Positions 45,569 to 55,093 are shown, counted from the stretch's first letter. The stretch is DNA of 64,000 nt from Mesorhizobium sp. PAMC28654 (GCF_020616515.1 NZ_CP085135.1:4278001-4342000), one strand, 5' to 3'. The notes: generated by a model from the sequence alone, not told the origin. Program-made: numbers and translations.

Positions 45569-46749
45569 CCAAGACATATCAGCGATTCACCAGCTTCCTT
45601 GCACCGTTCCTGCTGCTGACCTGCCTGTCGTCAGCGGCGTCGGCTGGCTCCTGCCCGGAGGATTGCAGCGAGCCGCCCGCCCAGGCCCCAGCCAAGGCGC
45701 AGACTCCCGTCAATATCTACAGCGAAACGACGGCCGGTCATCTCAGCCCCGCCACCGCCGGCGCTCTCTCGCGCGTCTATGTCCCCAACCGCTCCTCCAA
45801 CAGCGTGTCCGTGATCGATATAGAGACCTTGAAGGAAGTGGCCAGGTTCCCTGTCGGGCGCAAGCCCCAGCACGTCGTTCCGTCCTGGGACCTCCAGACG
45901 CTCTGGGTCGCCAACAACGCCAGCGGCACCAAGCTGGGCAGCGTGACGCCGATCGATCCGAAGACCAGCAAGCCCGGCCAGCAGATCGCGGTCGATGATC
46001 CCTACAACATGTATTTCATGCCGGACGGCAGTTCAGCCATCATCGTCGATGAAGCCTATGAGCGGCTCGACCTGCGCGATCCCCATTCAATGGCGTTGAA
46101 ATCAACCATTCCCACACCGACCTGCCCCGGCATCAACCATGCCGATTTCGCCGCCGACAATTCATACGCCATCTTCACCTGCGAGTATGGCGACGGCGGC
46201 CTGCTCAAGGTGGACCTCAAGAACCAGAAGGTGCTGGGCCACCTCTCCCTGTCGAAGATGGGCATGCCGCAGGACATCCGGCTTTCGCCCGACGGCAAGG
46301 TTTTCTACGTCGCCGACATGATGAATGACGGTGTCTTCCTCATCGACGGCGACAGCTTTACCGAAATTGGCTTCATTCCCACCGGCATTGGCACGCATGG
46401 CTTTGTCGTCAGCCGCGACGGAACCAAGCTCTATGTGTCCAATCGCGGTTCGCGCAAGATGGAGCAAGGCCGTGCCAAGGGGCCGGGCAGTGTCACCGTC
46501 ATCGATTTCGCCACCCGCACGATAACAGCGCAATGGCCAATCCCCGGCGGCGGCAGCCCCGACATGGGCAATGTCAGCGCCGATGGAAAGCAATTGTGGC
46601 TGTCCGGCCGCTTCGACAGCGAAGTCTACATGTTCGACACCACTTCCGGCGCGGTGACGAAAATCCGTGTCGGCGTGGAGCCGCACGGCCTGACGGTATG
46701 GCCGCAGCCCGGCCGCTATTCGCAAGGCCACACCGGCAACATGCGGTGA
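45565..46749 (+). CDS. Exported YncE-like beta-propeller protein
   Basis: A 394-residue secreted protein: signal peptide (FLAPFLLLTCLSSAASA) then a Cys-containing linker and a YVTN-type seven-bladed propeller with repeated RVYVPNRSSNSVSVIDIETL, LWVANNASGTKLG, KVFYVADMMNDGVFLIDG and KLYVSNRGS blades. YncE-type proteins bind DNA or small molecules or act with peptide-derived cofactors; none is shown here. It is coupled to the creatininase-like gene, so the two probably work in the periplasm together. Confidence 0.8.
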   Translation: MTKTYQRFTSFLAPFLLLTCLSSAASAGSCPEDCSEPPAQAPAKAQTPVNIYSETTAGHLSPATAGALSRVYVPNRSSNSVSVIDIETLKEVARFPVGRKPQHVVPSWDLQTLWVANNASGTKLGSVTPIDPKTSKPGQQIAVDDPYNMYFMPDGSSAIIVDEAYERLDLRDPHSMALKSTIPTPTCPGINHADFAADNSYAIFTCEYGDGGLLKVDLKNQKVLGHLSLSKMGMPQDIRLSPDGKVFYVADMMNDGVFLIDGDSFTEIGFIPTGIGTHGFVVSRDGTKLYVSNRGSRKMEQGRAKGPGSVTVIDFATRTITAQWPIPGGGSPDMGNVSADGKQLWLSGRFDSEVYMFDTTSGAVTKIRVGVEPHGLTVWPQPGRYSQGHTGNMR

Positions 46750-46993
46750 GTTGCGTCACCCCGACGATCTTTGTGAGTCCGCCGACAGGCCGGGCCGGCC
46801 GCCGTGATTTCCACCACCTGCACGGCTCAGCCGGGTCGTTGACGCGCTACTCCTCGCCCAGAACAGGTCGGTGCCATTTACCAGGCAGTCAGGAACAAGC
46901 CGCCTCGCCGTGAGTTACCAACACGGACGTACCTCTGCTGTGAACGCAAAGGCGCTTCCCGCGCATTCATGCATTCATTCAAAGGAGACGGTA

Positions 46994-47302
46994 GTGAAAA
47001 CGCATCTTTCAGTAGCAGCAGCAGGTATTCTTCTTCTCGCTGGCGTCGGTATCGCCTCGGCGGAAACTATTATCATCAAGCCAGAGCAGGAAACCGTTAT
47101 TCGGGAATACGTGAAGAAGAAGCCACTGGTTTCACTTGATCTTCCAGGCGTCGAATTGAACCTCGGCTCAAAGCTGCCCGATACGGTCGAGCTTCACAGG
47201 ATCGATGTGCCGGATGTCAGGTATCAGTATGTCGTGGTGGGCGGACGCACCTATCTGGTCGATCCGGACACCCACGAGATTGTCCAGGAAATCGAGCAGT
47301 AG
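46994..47302 (+). CDS. DUF1236 exported protein
   Basis: A 102-residue periplasmic protein with signal peptide (VKTHLSVAAAGILLLAGVGIASA), then ETIIIKPEQETVIREYV, the DUF1236 pattern, and a VRYQYVVVGGRTYLVDPDTHEIVQ end. It starts with GTG; GGAG lies 6 bases upstream. DUF1236 proteins are small stress-related exported proteins of rhizobia with no known mechanism. A hairpin terminator follows 20 bp after the stop. Confidence 0.75.
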   Translation: MKTHLSVAAAGILLLAGVGIASAETIIIKPEQETVIREYVKKKPLVSLDLPGVELNLGSKLPDTVELHRIDVPDVRYQYVVVGGRTYLVDPDTHEIVQEIEQ

Positions 47303-47322
47303 CCTCAGCGTCAAAGGCACGA

Positions 47323-47354
47323 AGACCCGCCGTGCCGGAAGGCACGACGGGTCT
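47323..47354 (+). terminator. Bidirectional hairpin terminator
   Basis: AGACCCG and CGTGCC pair with GGCACG and CGGGTCT around a GGAA loop with one C/A mismatch, between the DUF1236 gene and the convergent amidinohydrolase gene. It could end transcripts from both sides. Confidence 0.6.
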
Positions 47355-47385
47355 ACTGCGATCGGCGACGGATTCTACCGGCTGT

Positions 47386-48318
47386 TCACACTGGCTCGCG
47401 CTTGAGCGCCTGCGCCATGCAGTGGATGCCGCCGCCGGTCTTCGAGATCTCGCTCATGTCGACCGCCGCGACCTCGAAGCCGCGCGCCTTGAGCTGGCCG
47501 ATCAACGACTTCGATGAGGTCGGCGCGATCACCCGGTCCTTGCCCAGCGACATGAAGTTGCAGCCGAGCGCCATCGTGTCCTGGAACGGCACGTCGATGA
47601 TCTCGTGGCCCTTGCCCTTCAGCCAGTCGACGATGCCCGGTTCCGTGCAGGCAAGGCAGACGGCCGTCAGCTTCTCGGCGATCGGCACCACCATCAGGTC
47701 GATATGGACGTAATATTCGTCGATGAAGGCGATACGGGTTTCCCAGCCTTCCTTGTCGAACCAGGCCTGCACCTGACGCGCGCCTTCCTCCTGCGTACGG
47801 GCGCCGCCGCAGCCGATCAGTACCACGCCATCCTCGATGACGTTGAAGTCGCCGCCTTCGAAGGTGCCGGCGGTGACCATGTCATAGATCGGGATGCCGA
47901 GCTTCTCATAGGTGCGGATCGCCGCGTAGTTCTCGCCGCGCCGCCACCAGTTGGCCATGGCGGTGATGAAGGCGCCATAGGGCGTCATCACGCTGGAATC
48001 GCGCGAATAGACCTGCATCGGCAGCTCCGGCGTCGGCTCGTGCCAGTGGATGTTGACGCCGAAATGCTCGTAGGCGGCAACGAGGTCCTTGTGCTGCGCC
48101 TGCGCGATCTGGACGTTGCAGGGCGCCTCGCGCAGATGCTTGCGCGACAGCGAGCTGGTCGACAGATGGCGCAGGAAATTCGGCGAGCCGAGCAAAACGT
48201 CGGTCAGCACGTCGGTCTCGTTGGCAAAGCCCCAGGCGGTAAGCGGCTTGGTGCCGCCGGCCGGGTTGCGGCGCTGGAGCGAAAATGGTTCTGCGACAAT
48301 GCGGTCATGAACGGTCAT
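47386..48318 (-). CDS. Amidinohydrolase/arginine-deiminase superfamily enzyme
   Basis: A 310-residue amidinotransferase-fold protein. Motifs: SRDSSVMTPYGAFI and GGDFNVIEDGVVLIG (Asp pair), HIDLMVVPI (catalytic His) and KTGGGIHCMAQAL (nucleophilic Cys near the C-terminus). It may hydrolyse dimethylarginine, agmatine or a similar guanidine compound; the exact substrate is not evident. GAGGAG lies 6 bases before the ATG at 48318. It is downstream of the AbgB-like gene on the same strand with a 28-bp gap, forming an operon. Confidence 0.85.
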   Translation of the reverse strand: MTVHDRIVAEPFSLQRRNPAGGTKPLTAWGFANETDVLTDVLLGSPNFLRHLSTSSLSRKHLREAPCNVQIAQAQHKDLVAAYEHFGVNIHWHEPTPELPMQVYSRDSSVMTPYGAFITAMANWWRRGENYAAIRTYEKLGIPIYDMVTAGTFEGGDFNVIEDGVVLIGCGGARTQEEGARQVQAWFDKEGWETRIAFIDEYYVHIDLMVVPIAEKLTAVCLACTEPGIVDWLKGKGHEIIDVPFQDTMALGCNFMSLGKDRVIAPTSSKSLIGQLKARGFEVAAVDMSEISKTGGGIHCMAQALKREPV

Positions 48319-48346
48319 GGGATTCTCCTCGTGATCAAATCGGCGG

Positions 48347-49936
48347 TCATGCGGTTTGGTTGGGTATCCACCAGTCGCGGCCGCGCGGCGTGGTGACATA
48401 TTCGGGCCAGCGGAAGTGGATCGGTGGGTCGTAGTCGCACAGCGGCGCGATCCAGTTCGAACCGCCAATACCGCCACCGGTACGCTTGACGAATTCGTCC
48501 ATCGCCGCATCGCGGGCTGCCTTGTCTTCGAGCAGGCGCAGCGCCGCGAGCGCGACCGTCTTGGACGCGCAGGTGACCATCGGGTCGATGGTGGCGGGAA
48601 TGCCGCCCAGCGCATTCATGACCCAGGATGGATAAGCCTGTCCGCCGGACGAGCGCAACGCCGGACGAGCGACATAGAAACGTGCCGTCGGCGCATGCCA
48701 GCTCATGTCGGTGTAGTCGTCGGAGGTCGAATTAGTCTGCGACGGCGGCAGGTCGCGCCGCAGGATCGCTTCAGCCTCTTGTGGCGTGATCAGCCGCTCC
48801 AACGCATCGATAAACGGATTTTCCGTGGCAATGCCGCCGGCATTGACCTGGATTTCGCGCGCAACGGCTTTCGCGGCTTCGTTCCAGTGCGGCGGACCAA
48901 CCGTCGACAGCGCCCCATAGGCGATATCAGCCATCGCGTGATTGGCGAGCCCCGGTCGCGATTTGGAGACCCAGTGCCGCTCATACCGGCAGCCACTCAT
49001 CCTGGCAGCGGCTTCCGCATTGCGGTCAAGTATCGCGGTCACCTGCTCGGCCATGGCCAGGGTCGGCACGCGCATCATGTACTGGATCTCGGCGAGCCCC
49101 GCCGGCAGATTGTCGGCGGTGGCCTGCCCCGCCGTCAGGATCGCCTCGCTGATCGACCAGCCGCCCTGGTGCGGAAGCATGGAATCACGCAGCGCTTTCG
49201 AGGCCATGTACATCATCATCAGCGCGTCATTGGCGCCGGGCGCCCTGATCGCGGAATGCGACTGCGGAATCGGCGCCCCGTCGCTTGCGCGAACCCAATT
49301 TTCGGGTTCGTCGCAGATAAAGCGGTAGATCATCGCATAGGCCGCGCCGCAATGCGTGTCCCAGCGCGCCGTGTTGCAGAGCGGCAGCATGTAGAACGGG
49401 TGGAAGGAGAGCATTCCATCCAGTCCGTCATAATAGCCCCTGGCGGCATGGATGGGTTTTGAACCCCGCACCTTCTCGGCCGGCTCCCCGGTGAAGCGCA
49501 ACGTTCCGCCAATGCCATGGCGCTGCATCGCGGCCTTGGTCGCCAGCAGACCGCCAAGGCTGGAAATCCCCAGTCCGGAATGCGGATCGGTATGGCCGCC
49601 GGCATGTTCGCCGAGGCCAGGGCGCGGGCGCTTGACCGTCGCCGCATCCTGGCAATTGCCGGGCACCGCGTCATACTCGGCATACATGCCGATGGTCGGA
49701 CCGGCGCCGTTGGTCCAGTGGGCACAGAAGGCCGTGGGCATGCCGCCCGAACCTTCTTCGACCGAGAACCCCTCGCGCTTCAGCAGTTCCACGTACCAGG
49801 CGGCCGACTGGTATTCGCGCCAGGCGGTCTCACCAAAATCGAAGATGGTCCGCGTCCACGCCGACAGCGACGGCTGGATGTCGTCGAGATGGGCAAGCGC
49901 GGTTGCCTGGGCGGAGGTCGTCACTGGTTTATCCAT
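48347..49936 (-). CDS. M20-family amidohydrolase, AbgB-like
   Basis: A 529-residue zinc hydrolase of the aminobenzoyl-glutamate hydrolase B group. The metal-binding loop appears as GEHAGGHTDPHSGLG, with EYDAVPG before it and GTLRFTGEPAEKVRGSK (general base region) after it; a dimerisation domain follows. It should cleave an acyl-amino acid or amidine-linked amide. It precedes the amidinohydrolase gene in one transcript and is divergent from the LysR gene. Confidence 0.85.
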   Translation of the reverse strand: MDKPVTTSAQATALAHLDDIQPSLSAWTRTIFDFGETAWREYQSAAWYVELLKREGFSVEEGSGGMPTAFCAHWTNGAGPTIGMYAEYDAVPGNCQDAATVKRPRPGLGEHAGGHTDPHSGLGISSLGGLLATKAAMQRHGIGGTLRFTGEPAEKVRGSKPIHAARGYYDGLDGMLSFHPFYMLPLCNTARWDTHCGAAYAMIYRFICDEPENWVRASDGAPIPQSHSAIRAPGANDALMMMYMASKALRDSMLPHQGGWSISEAILTAGQATADNLPAGLAEIQYMMRVPTLAMAEQVTAILDRNAEAAARMSGCRYERHWVSKSRPGLANHAMADIAYGALSTVGPPHWNEAAKAVAREIQVNAGGIATENPFIDALERLITPQEAEAILRRDLPPSQTNSTSDDYTDMSWHAPTARFYVARPALRSSGGQAYPSWVMNALGGIPATIDPMVTCASKTVALAALRLLEDKAARDAAMDEFVKRTGGGIGGSNWIAPLCDYDPPIHFRWPEYVTTPRGRDWWIPNQTA

Positions 49937-50020
49937 GGAACGAGAAGAAAGCAGTGAAGCGCTTTTTCAAAAAGTGATATGTTTTCCCGGTTCGTGCAAA
50001 TTCGGTTCACCTGAGGCATC

Positions 50021-50917
50021 TTGAGAATACCATCGACCCAAGCGCTGCGTGCGCTCGACAGTTTCGCCCGCCATGGCAGCGTGTGGCGCGCCGCCGACGA
50101 ACTGCACCTGACCCGCAGCGCCGTCAGCCATCAGCTGCGCCTGCTCGAGCGCGATCTCGGCTTCGATCTGCTTGAGCGCATCGGCAAGGGCGTGGCGCTG
50201 ACCCCACGCGGCCAGCGCTACGCCAGCGACGTGCGCAAGGCGCTGACGGTGTTGGGCGACGCGGTGACCCGCCACGAGGGCACCGGCGTCGGCGGCTCGT
50301 TCGCCGTTTCCTGCACACCGGGCTTCGCCTCGCTGTTCCTGTGCACGCATATCGCGGAATTCCGGCAGATGTATCCGGATGTGGCCCTGCACATATTGAC
50401 ACCGCGACGCCTGGACGATGTCAGCAATCCGGAAGCCGATGCCTTCATCGCCTTCGGCGTCGGCAACTGGCCGAACCGCGCGGTGGAGCTGCTTTGCGAA
50501 ATTTCCTTCACGCCGCTGTGCAGCCCGACCCTGCTCAACAAGGTAGGCGGCCTTTCGAAGCCGTCGGACGTGCTGCGCGCAAATCTGCTCCATCTTGATG
50601 ACACCGAGGACTGGGCGCGCTGGCTGGCGCTGTCCAAGGTGGAAAACCCCGACACCGAAGGCGGCATCTTCTTTTCGGACATGAACCTTGTCTTCTCGGC
50701 GGCGATCGCCGGCCAGGGCATTGCCATGGGCGATGAGCTGACCAGCCGCCGCGCGCTGAATGAAGGCCGGCTCGTCAGACCGTTCGACATCGCGATCAAG
50801 TCGCCGCGCTCCTATTTCATGGTCTCCGAGCACGCCAAGGCGTCGCATCCTGTGCTGGAAGCGTTCGCGGCATGGTTGAGGTCGAAGCTCTCGGAGAATC
50901 CGGTCAGGCCATATTGA
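50021..50917 (+). CDS. LysR-family transcriptional regulator
   Basis: A 298-residue LysR protein: winged helix (ALRALDSFARHGSVWRAADELHLTRSAVSHQLRLLERDLG) and a type-2 periplasmic-binding effector domain (FAVSCTPGFASLFL, LCSPTLLNKVGG). It starts with TTG; GAGG lies four bases upstream. Divergent from the hydrolase operon and upstream of the polyamine-type ABC operon, it is the probable regulator of one or both. Confidence 0.88.
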   Translation: MRIPSTQALRALDSFARHGSVWRAADELHLTRSAVSHQLRLLERDLGFDLLERIGKGVALTPRGQRYASDVRKALTVLGDAVTRHEGTGVGGSFAVSCTPGFASLFLCTHIAEFRQMYPDVALHILTPRRLDDVSNPEADAFIAFGVGNWPNRAVELLCEISFTPLCSPTLLNKVGGLSKPSDVLRANLLHLDDTEDWARWLALSKVENPDTEGGIFFSDMNLVFSAAIAGQGIAMGDELTSRRALNEGRLVRPFDIAIKSPRSYFMVSEHAKASHPVLEAFAAWLRSKLSENPVRPY

Positions 50918-50936
50918 GCCAGGCGATGGAGAGCTG

Positions 50937-50982
50937 ATCTCCCCCGCGCGGGGGAGATGGCCGCGAAGCGGTCAGAGGGGTC
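50937..50982. repeat. RIME-like dispersed palindromic repeat
   Basis: The 22-bp perfect palindrome at 50937-50958 (ATCTCCCCCGC and its inverse) followed by GGCCGCGAAGCGGTCAGAGG matches the widely dispersed rhizobial intergenic repeat I recognise as RIME-like. It lies just after the LysR gene and may act as a transcript end. Confidence 0.6.
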
Positions 50983-51159
50983 GGTCCGATCGGGCTCGGC
51001 CCCGTCTGGCTTTTCACAAGAAGAGGACGTCGCGCTCGACGCGAACCGCCCTGTCTGGCGCCATAGATGAATCAAATTTGCCGATCCGGCGAAAACTATT
51101 CGGTTGCGGTGAGCCGGAACCGTGCCTACGATTTCGATAAGCGTTAGGGAAAGGGCAGT

Positions 51160-52254
51160 ATGCAGCAACCCGGCCATGCCGCAGAGATCAAGGCAATCGG
51201 GATCGGTAAGAGCTTCGGCTCCTTCCGTGCGCTTGACAATCTGTCCCTCAATATCGGCCGGGGCGAGTTCCTGACCCTGCTCGGACCTTCTGGCTCGGGC
51301 AAGACCACCTTCCTGATGATCCTGGCCGGCTTCGTCCAGCCGAGCGAAGGCAAGCTTTTCAGCGACGGGACCGACATTACCGACCGGCCAGCCGAACAGC
51401 GCGCCGCCGGCATGGTGTTCCAGGGCTATGCGCTGTTCCCGCATATGAGCGTCGAGGCCAACATCGCCTTCCCGCTCAAGGTGCGCAAGAAATCGGCTGC
51501 CGACATCAAGCGCCGCGTCGGCGAGATGATCGAGCGCGTCGGGCTGAAGGGTCATGAGAAGAAATTGCCGGCGCAGCTTTCGGGCGGCCAGCAGCAGCGC
51601 GTGGCCCTTGCCCGTGCGCTGGTGTTCGAGCCGGGCGTGCTGTTGCTCGACGAACCGTTCTCGGCACTCGACAAGGGCCTGCGCGGCCAGATGCAGGCCG
51701 AGATGAAACGGCTGCATGAGGAGACCGGCACCACTTTCGTCTTCGTCACCCACGACCAGAGCGAGGCGCTGGCGCTGTCGTCGCGCGTTGCCATCTTCAA
51801 CCATGGCAAACTGCTGCAGGTCGGCGCCCCCGACGAGGTCTACGACCGGCCGGACAACCGCTTCGTCGCCGAGTTCCTCGGCGAGATCAACATGTTGCCG
51901 CTGAAGGGTGTGCGCCCGGCCGACAACGGCTCGACGGGCCTCTGCGAGGACCGCGCGGTCAGCATGCGCTGCAAGGCCGAGGCGGTGCGTGGCGATGCGA
52001 TCCTGGCGATCCGGCCTGAATATATGTCGATCGCCGGCGAGGCCGTGGCAGGCGAGAATGGGATCGCCGCGACAGCCACCAACTCGACCTACCTGGGTGC
52101 CGCGACGCGGCTCGACCTGACGACGCGGCAAGGCGCCAAGGTCACGGTGTCGGTGCCGAACGAGGTTGCGGCCTCGGCACTCAGCAAAGGCAATTCCGTC
52201 TGGCTGACCTGGCCGGCGGAAAAGGGTTTCCTCCTTCCGGACGGAGGACAATGA
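51160..52254 (+). CDS. Spermidine/putrescine-type ABC transporter ATPase (PotA-like)
   Basis: A 364-residue ATPase with Walker A GPSGSGKTT, signature LSGGQQQR, Walker B VLLLDEPFSALD and H-loop VTHDQSEALAL, followed by a C-terminal TOBE-like regulatory domain. AAAGGG precedes the ATG. First gene of a four-gene import operon. Confidence 0.92.
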   Translation: MQQPGHAAEIKAIGIGKSFGSFRALDNLSLNIGRGEFLTLLGPSGSGKTTFLMILAGFVQPSEGKLFSDGTDITDRPAEQRAAGMVFQGYALFPHMSVEANIAFPLKVRKKSAADIKRRVGEMIERVGLKGHEKKLPAQLSGGQQQRVALARALVFEPGVLLLDEPFSALDKGLRGQMQAEMKRLHEETGTTFVFVTHDQSEALALSSRVAIFNHGKLLQVGAPDEVYDRPDNRFVAEFLGEINMLPLKGVRPADNGSTGLCEDRAVSMRCKAEAVRGDAILAIRPEYMSIAGEAVAGENGIAATATNSTYLGAATRLDLTTRQGAKVTVSVPNEVAASALSKGNSVWLTWPAEKGFLLPDGGQ

Positions 52255-52321
52255 CCGCCTGCGTGGACCGGTGGGACACGCAGGCTTCCGGAAACGATCA
52301 ACAACAATAAGGGGAACTGAC

Positions 52322-53437
52322 ATGACACACGACACCAAGAAACAAGCCGTCGAGACCCTGTCCGCCCGGGCAGGTCGAGGTGAAATCTCGCGCCGTCAAT
52401 TCGCGCAGTTGGCGGCGATCGTGCTGGCCGGCACGCCGATGCTGCTGCGCTCGACCGGGGCCTTTGCCGCGGCCAAGGAACTGGTGCTGGTGAACTGGGG
52501 CGGCGACGCCATCACCGCTTATGACGCCGCCTATGGCCAGTCGTTCACCAAGGACACCGGCATTGTCGTCAAGATGGACGGTTCGGGCCCGACCGAAGGC
52601 GCCATCGCCGCTCAGTTCAAGAGCGGCGCGCCGACCTGGGACCTCGTCGACGTCGACCCGTTCTCGGCCATCACGCTCGGCGCGCAAGGTATGCTCGAGC
52701 CGATCGACTACAATGTTGTCGACAAGAAGAAGATGCGCCCCGGCTTCGGCTGGGACTACGCCGCCTCGACCTATTTCTTCTCCTACATCATCGCCTACGA
52801 TTCGGAGAAATACGGCAAGGACGCCCCGACCGGCATGGCCGATTTCTTCGACGTGAAGAAATTCCCCGGCAAGCGCTCGCTCTACAAATGGGGCGTGTCG
52901 AGCTGGGAAGCGGCCCTTCTGGCCGACGGCGTCGCGCCAGCTTCGCTCTACCCGCTCGATCTCAAGCGCGCGCATGACAAGATCGCTGCCTTCAAGGAAA
53001 ACGTCGTCTCCTATTGGGGCGGCGGCGCCGAGAGCCAGAGTGTGCTGCTCAACGGCGAGGCGTCTATGGCCATCGTCTGGTCGACCCGCGCCTCGCTGAT
53101 CGAGCAGGATTCCGGCGGCAAGATCAAGTTCATCTGGGACCAGGGCCTGATCTCGCCCGGCGCACTTGCCGTCCTCAAGGGCAACCCCGGCGGCAAGGAC
53201 GCTGCAATGAAATTCATCGCCAGCGCCCAGGATCCGCAAAAGCAGCTGATCATGTTCGACAAGCTCGGCCAGGGCCCAGCCAATCCGGCCGCCGACGCGC
53301 TGATCCCGGCCGACAAGAAGCGGATCAATCCGGTCGACCCCGCCAACATGGCCAAGCAGATCCCGCTCGACATGGACTGGTACGCCAAGAACTACGGGGC
53401 GGCGCTCGACGAATACACCAAGATCATCTCCGCCTGA
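52322..53437 (+). CDS. Polyamine-type ABC substrate-binding protein (PotD/PotF-like)
   Basis: A 371-residue periplasmic binding protein with a twin-arginine-like signal (SRRQFAQLAAIVLAGTPMLL, cleaved near AFAAA) and the PotD fold (LVLVNWGGDAITAYDAAYGQSF, YNVVDKKKMRPGFGWDYAAS, WGVSSWEAALLADGV). AGGGGAAC precedes the ATG. The ligand is probably a polyamine or amino acid; the adjacent amidinohydrolase operon hints at a guanidine or polyamine compound. Confidence 0.9.
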   Translation: MTHDTKKQAVETLSARAGRGEISRRQFAQLAAIVLAGTPMLLRSTGAFAAAKELVLVNWGGDAITAYDAAYGQSFTKDTGIVVKMDGSGPTEGAIAAQFKSGAPTWDLVDVDPFSAITLGAQGMLEPIDYNVVDKKKMRPGFGWDYAASTYFFSYIIAYDSEKYGKDAPTGMADFFDVKKFPGKRSLYKWGVSSWEAALLADGVAPASLYPLDLKRAHDKIAAFKENVVSYWGGGAESQSVLLNGEASMAIVWSTRASLIEQDSGGKIKFIWDQGLISPGALAVLKGNPGGKDAAMKFIASAQDPQKQLIMFDKLGQGPANPAADALIPADKKRINPVDPANMAKQIPLDMDWYAKNYGAALDEYTKIISA

Positions 53438-53447
53438 TCAGGCCAGG

Positions 53448-54281
53448 ATGCGGTCCTATCTCTCAGACAGGATGGGCGCGGCGCTGTTGATGGCGCCGCT
53501 GCTCCTGTTCCTCGTGCTGGCCTATGCCTGGCCGTTCCTCGGTGTCGTCAAGTGGAGCTTCACGCTGCCGACGCCGGGGCTCGGCCAGTATGAAGCGCTG
53601 CTCACCGACGATCTCGTGCAGTCGGTGTTCATCAGGACGCTGCGCATCGCGGCAATCGTCACCATCGTGTCGGTCGCCGCTGCCTATGCCATCACAGTCG
53701 TCTGGGTGCGCGGCACGCCGGCGCAGCGCCTGGTGGCCGAGTTCTGCATTCTCGTTCCCTTCTGGATTTCCGTGCTGACCCGCGCCTTCGGCTGGGTGGC
53801 GCTGCTCTCCAACCGCGGCCTGATCAACACCTGGCTGCAGGCGCTCGGCTTCATCTCCGAACCGCTGACCTTGGTGCGCAACGAATTCGGCGTCATCGTC
53901 GGCATGACGCATTTCCTCATTCCCTTCGCCGTCTTTCCGCTGGCATCCGCCATGCGCAGCCTCGACGACCGCGTGCTTCTGGCGGCGCGCGGGCTCGGCT
54001 CCAGCCGCATGCGCACCTTCTGGTCGGTCTTCGTGCCGATGACCCGCTCCGGCATCATCGGGGCCGCACTCATCGTCTTCGTCTTTTCGCTGGGCTTCTT
54101 CGTCACGCCGGCGATCCTTGGCGGCGGCCGCAGCGTGATGGTCGCCGAACTGATCTATCTCAGGATCTTCCAGAGCCCGGATTGGGGACTGGGCGCGGCG
54201 ATCAGCGTCGTGCTGGTGCTGTTCGTCGGCGCGCTGATGGCTCTGCTGTTCCGTTACGTGCAACCAAAGCAGATGGTGTAG
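53448..54281 (+). CDS. Polyamine-type ABC permease (PotB-like)
   Basis: A 277-residue membrane permease with six helices and the conserved EAA loop (AARGLGSSRMRTFWSVFVPMTRSGIIGAALIVFVFSLGFFVTPAILGG). Gap to the binding-protein gene is 10 bp, so co-translation is likely. Confidence 0.9.
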   Translation: MRSYLSDRMGAALLMAPLLLFLVLAYAWPFLGVVKWSFTLPTPGLGQYEALLTDDLVQSVFIRTLRIAAIVTIVSVAAAYAITVVWVRGTPAQRLVAEFCILVPFWISVLTRAFGWVALLSNRGLINTWLQALGFISEPLTLVRNEFGVIVGMTHFLIPFAVFPLASAMRSLDDRVLLAARGLGSSRMRTFWSVFVPMTRSGIIGAALIVFVFSLGFFVTPAILGGGRSVMVAELIYLRIFQSPDWGLGAAISVVLVLFVGALMALLFRYVQPKQMV

Positions 54282-54286
54282 CCGCG

Positions 54287-55093
54287 ATGCCGACCTATCG
54301 CCCCGGCCCCGTCTCGCTGATCATCGCCGCCTTCGTCGCGCTGTTCCTGCTGATGCCGCTGCTCGCCGTCGTCCCGGTGTCGCTGACGCCAAGCCGCATG
54401 CTGTCGATGCCCAATGGCGAACTCTCGCTGCGTCACTACAGGTCGCTGATCGAGGACCCGCGCTGGATCGACTCGATCCTGCTCTCGATCCGCATCGGCG
54501 TCGTCAGCAGCGCCTTCTCCACCGTGCTGGCGCTGTGCTTCAGCCTGGGTGTGTGGATGTTCCAGCCGCGCTTCACCGCCGCCCTTGTCGGCTTCGTGTT
54601 GCTGCCGATGGTGGTGCCGCCGGTGGTCTCGGCGATCACGCTCTACTTCCTGTTGACCTCGATCTCAGGCTTCAGCTCGTTCTTCGGCTATGACACGTGG
54701 CTTGGCGTCGCCATGGCCCATTCGGTGATGACGGTGCCCTTCGCCACGGTGCTGATGCTGGTGTCGCTCAGCCAACTCGACCGGCGCATCGACCTTGCCG
54801 CGCGTGGCCTTGGCGCCACCGTCTGGGAGCGCGCCACCCGCATCATCATGCCCAACATCAAGTTCGGCATCATCACCGCCGCGCTGCTGTCCTTCGTACT
54901 GTCCTGGGAAGAGATCGGCGTCACCCTGTTCATCACCTCGGTCAACGCCATCACACTGCCCAGGCTGATGTGGATGGGCCTGCGCGACAACATCGACCCG
55001 GCGATCGCGGCACTTTCGGTGATCCTGATCATCATCACTGTGCTGGTGCTGGCAGTGCGCAGCTTTGTGGTCAGGCTGCGCACCACGCAGTGA
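54287..55093 (+). CDS. Polyamine-type ABC permease (PotC-like)
   Basis: A 268-residue membrane permease starting MPTYRPGPVSLIIAAFVAL, with the EAA loop AARGLGATVWERATRIIMPNIKFGIITAALLSFVLSWEEI. It begins 5 bp after the first permease stop. A strong terminator follows immediately. Confidence 0.9.
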   Translation: MPTYRPGPVSLIIAAFVALFLLMPLLAVVPVSLTPSRMLSMPNGELSLRHYRSLIEDPRWIDSILLSIRIGVVSSAFSTVLALCFSLGVWMFQPRFTAALVGFVLLPMVVPPVVSAITLYFLLTSISGFSSFFGYDTWLGVAMAHSVMTVPFATVLMLVSLSQLDRRIDLAARGLGATVWERATRIIMPNIKFGIITAALLSFVLSWEEIGVTLFITSVNAITLPRLMWMGLRDNIDPAIAALSVILIIITVLVLAVRSFVVRLRTTQ

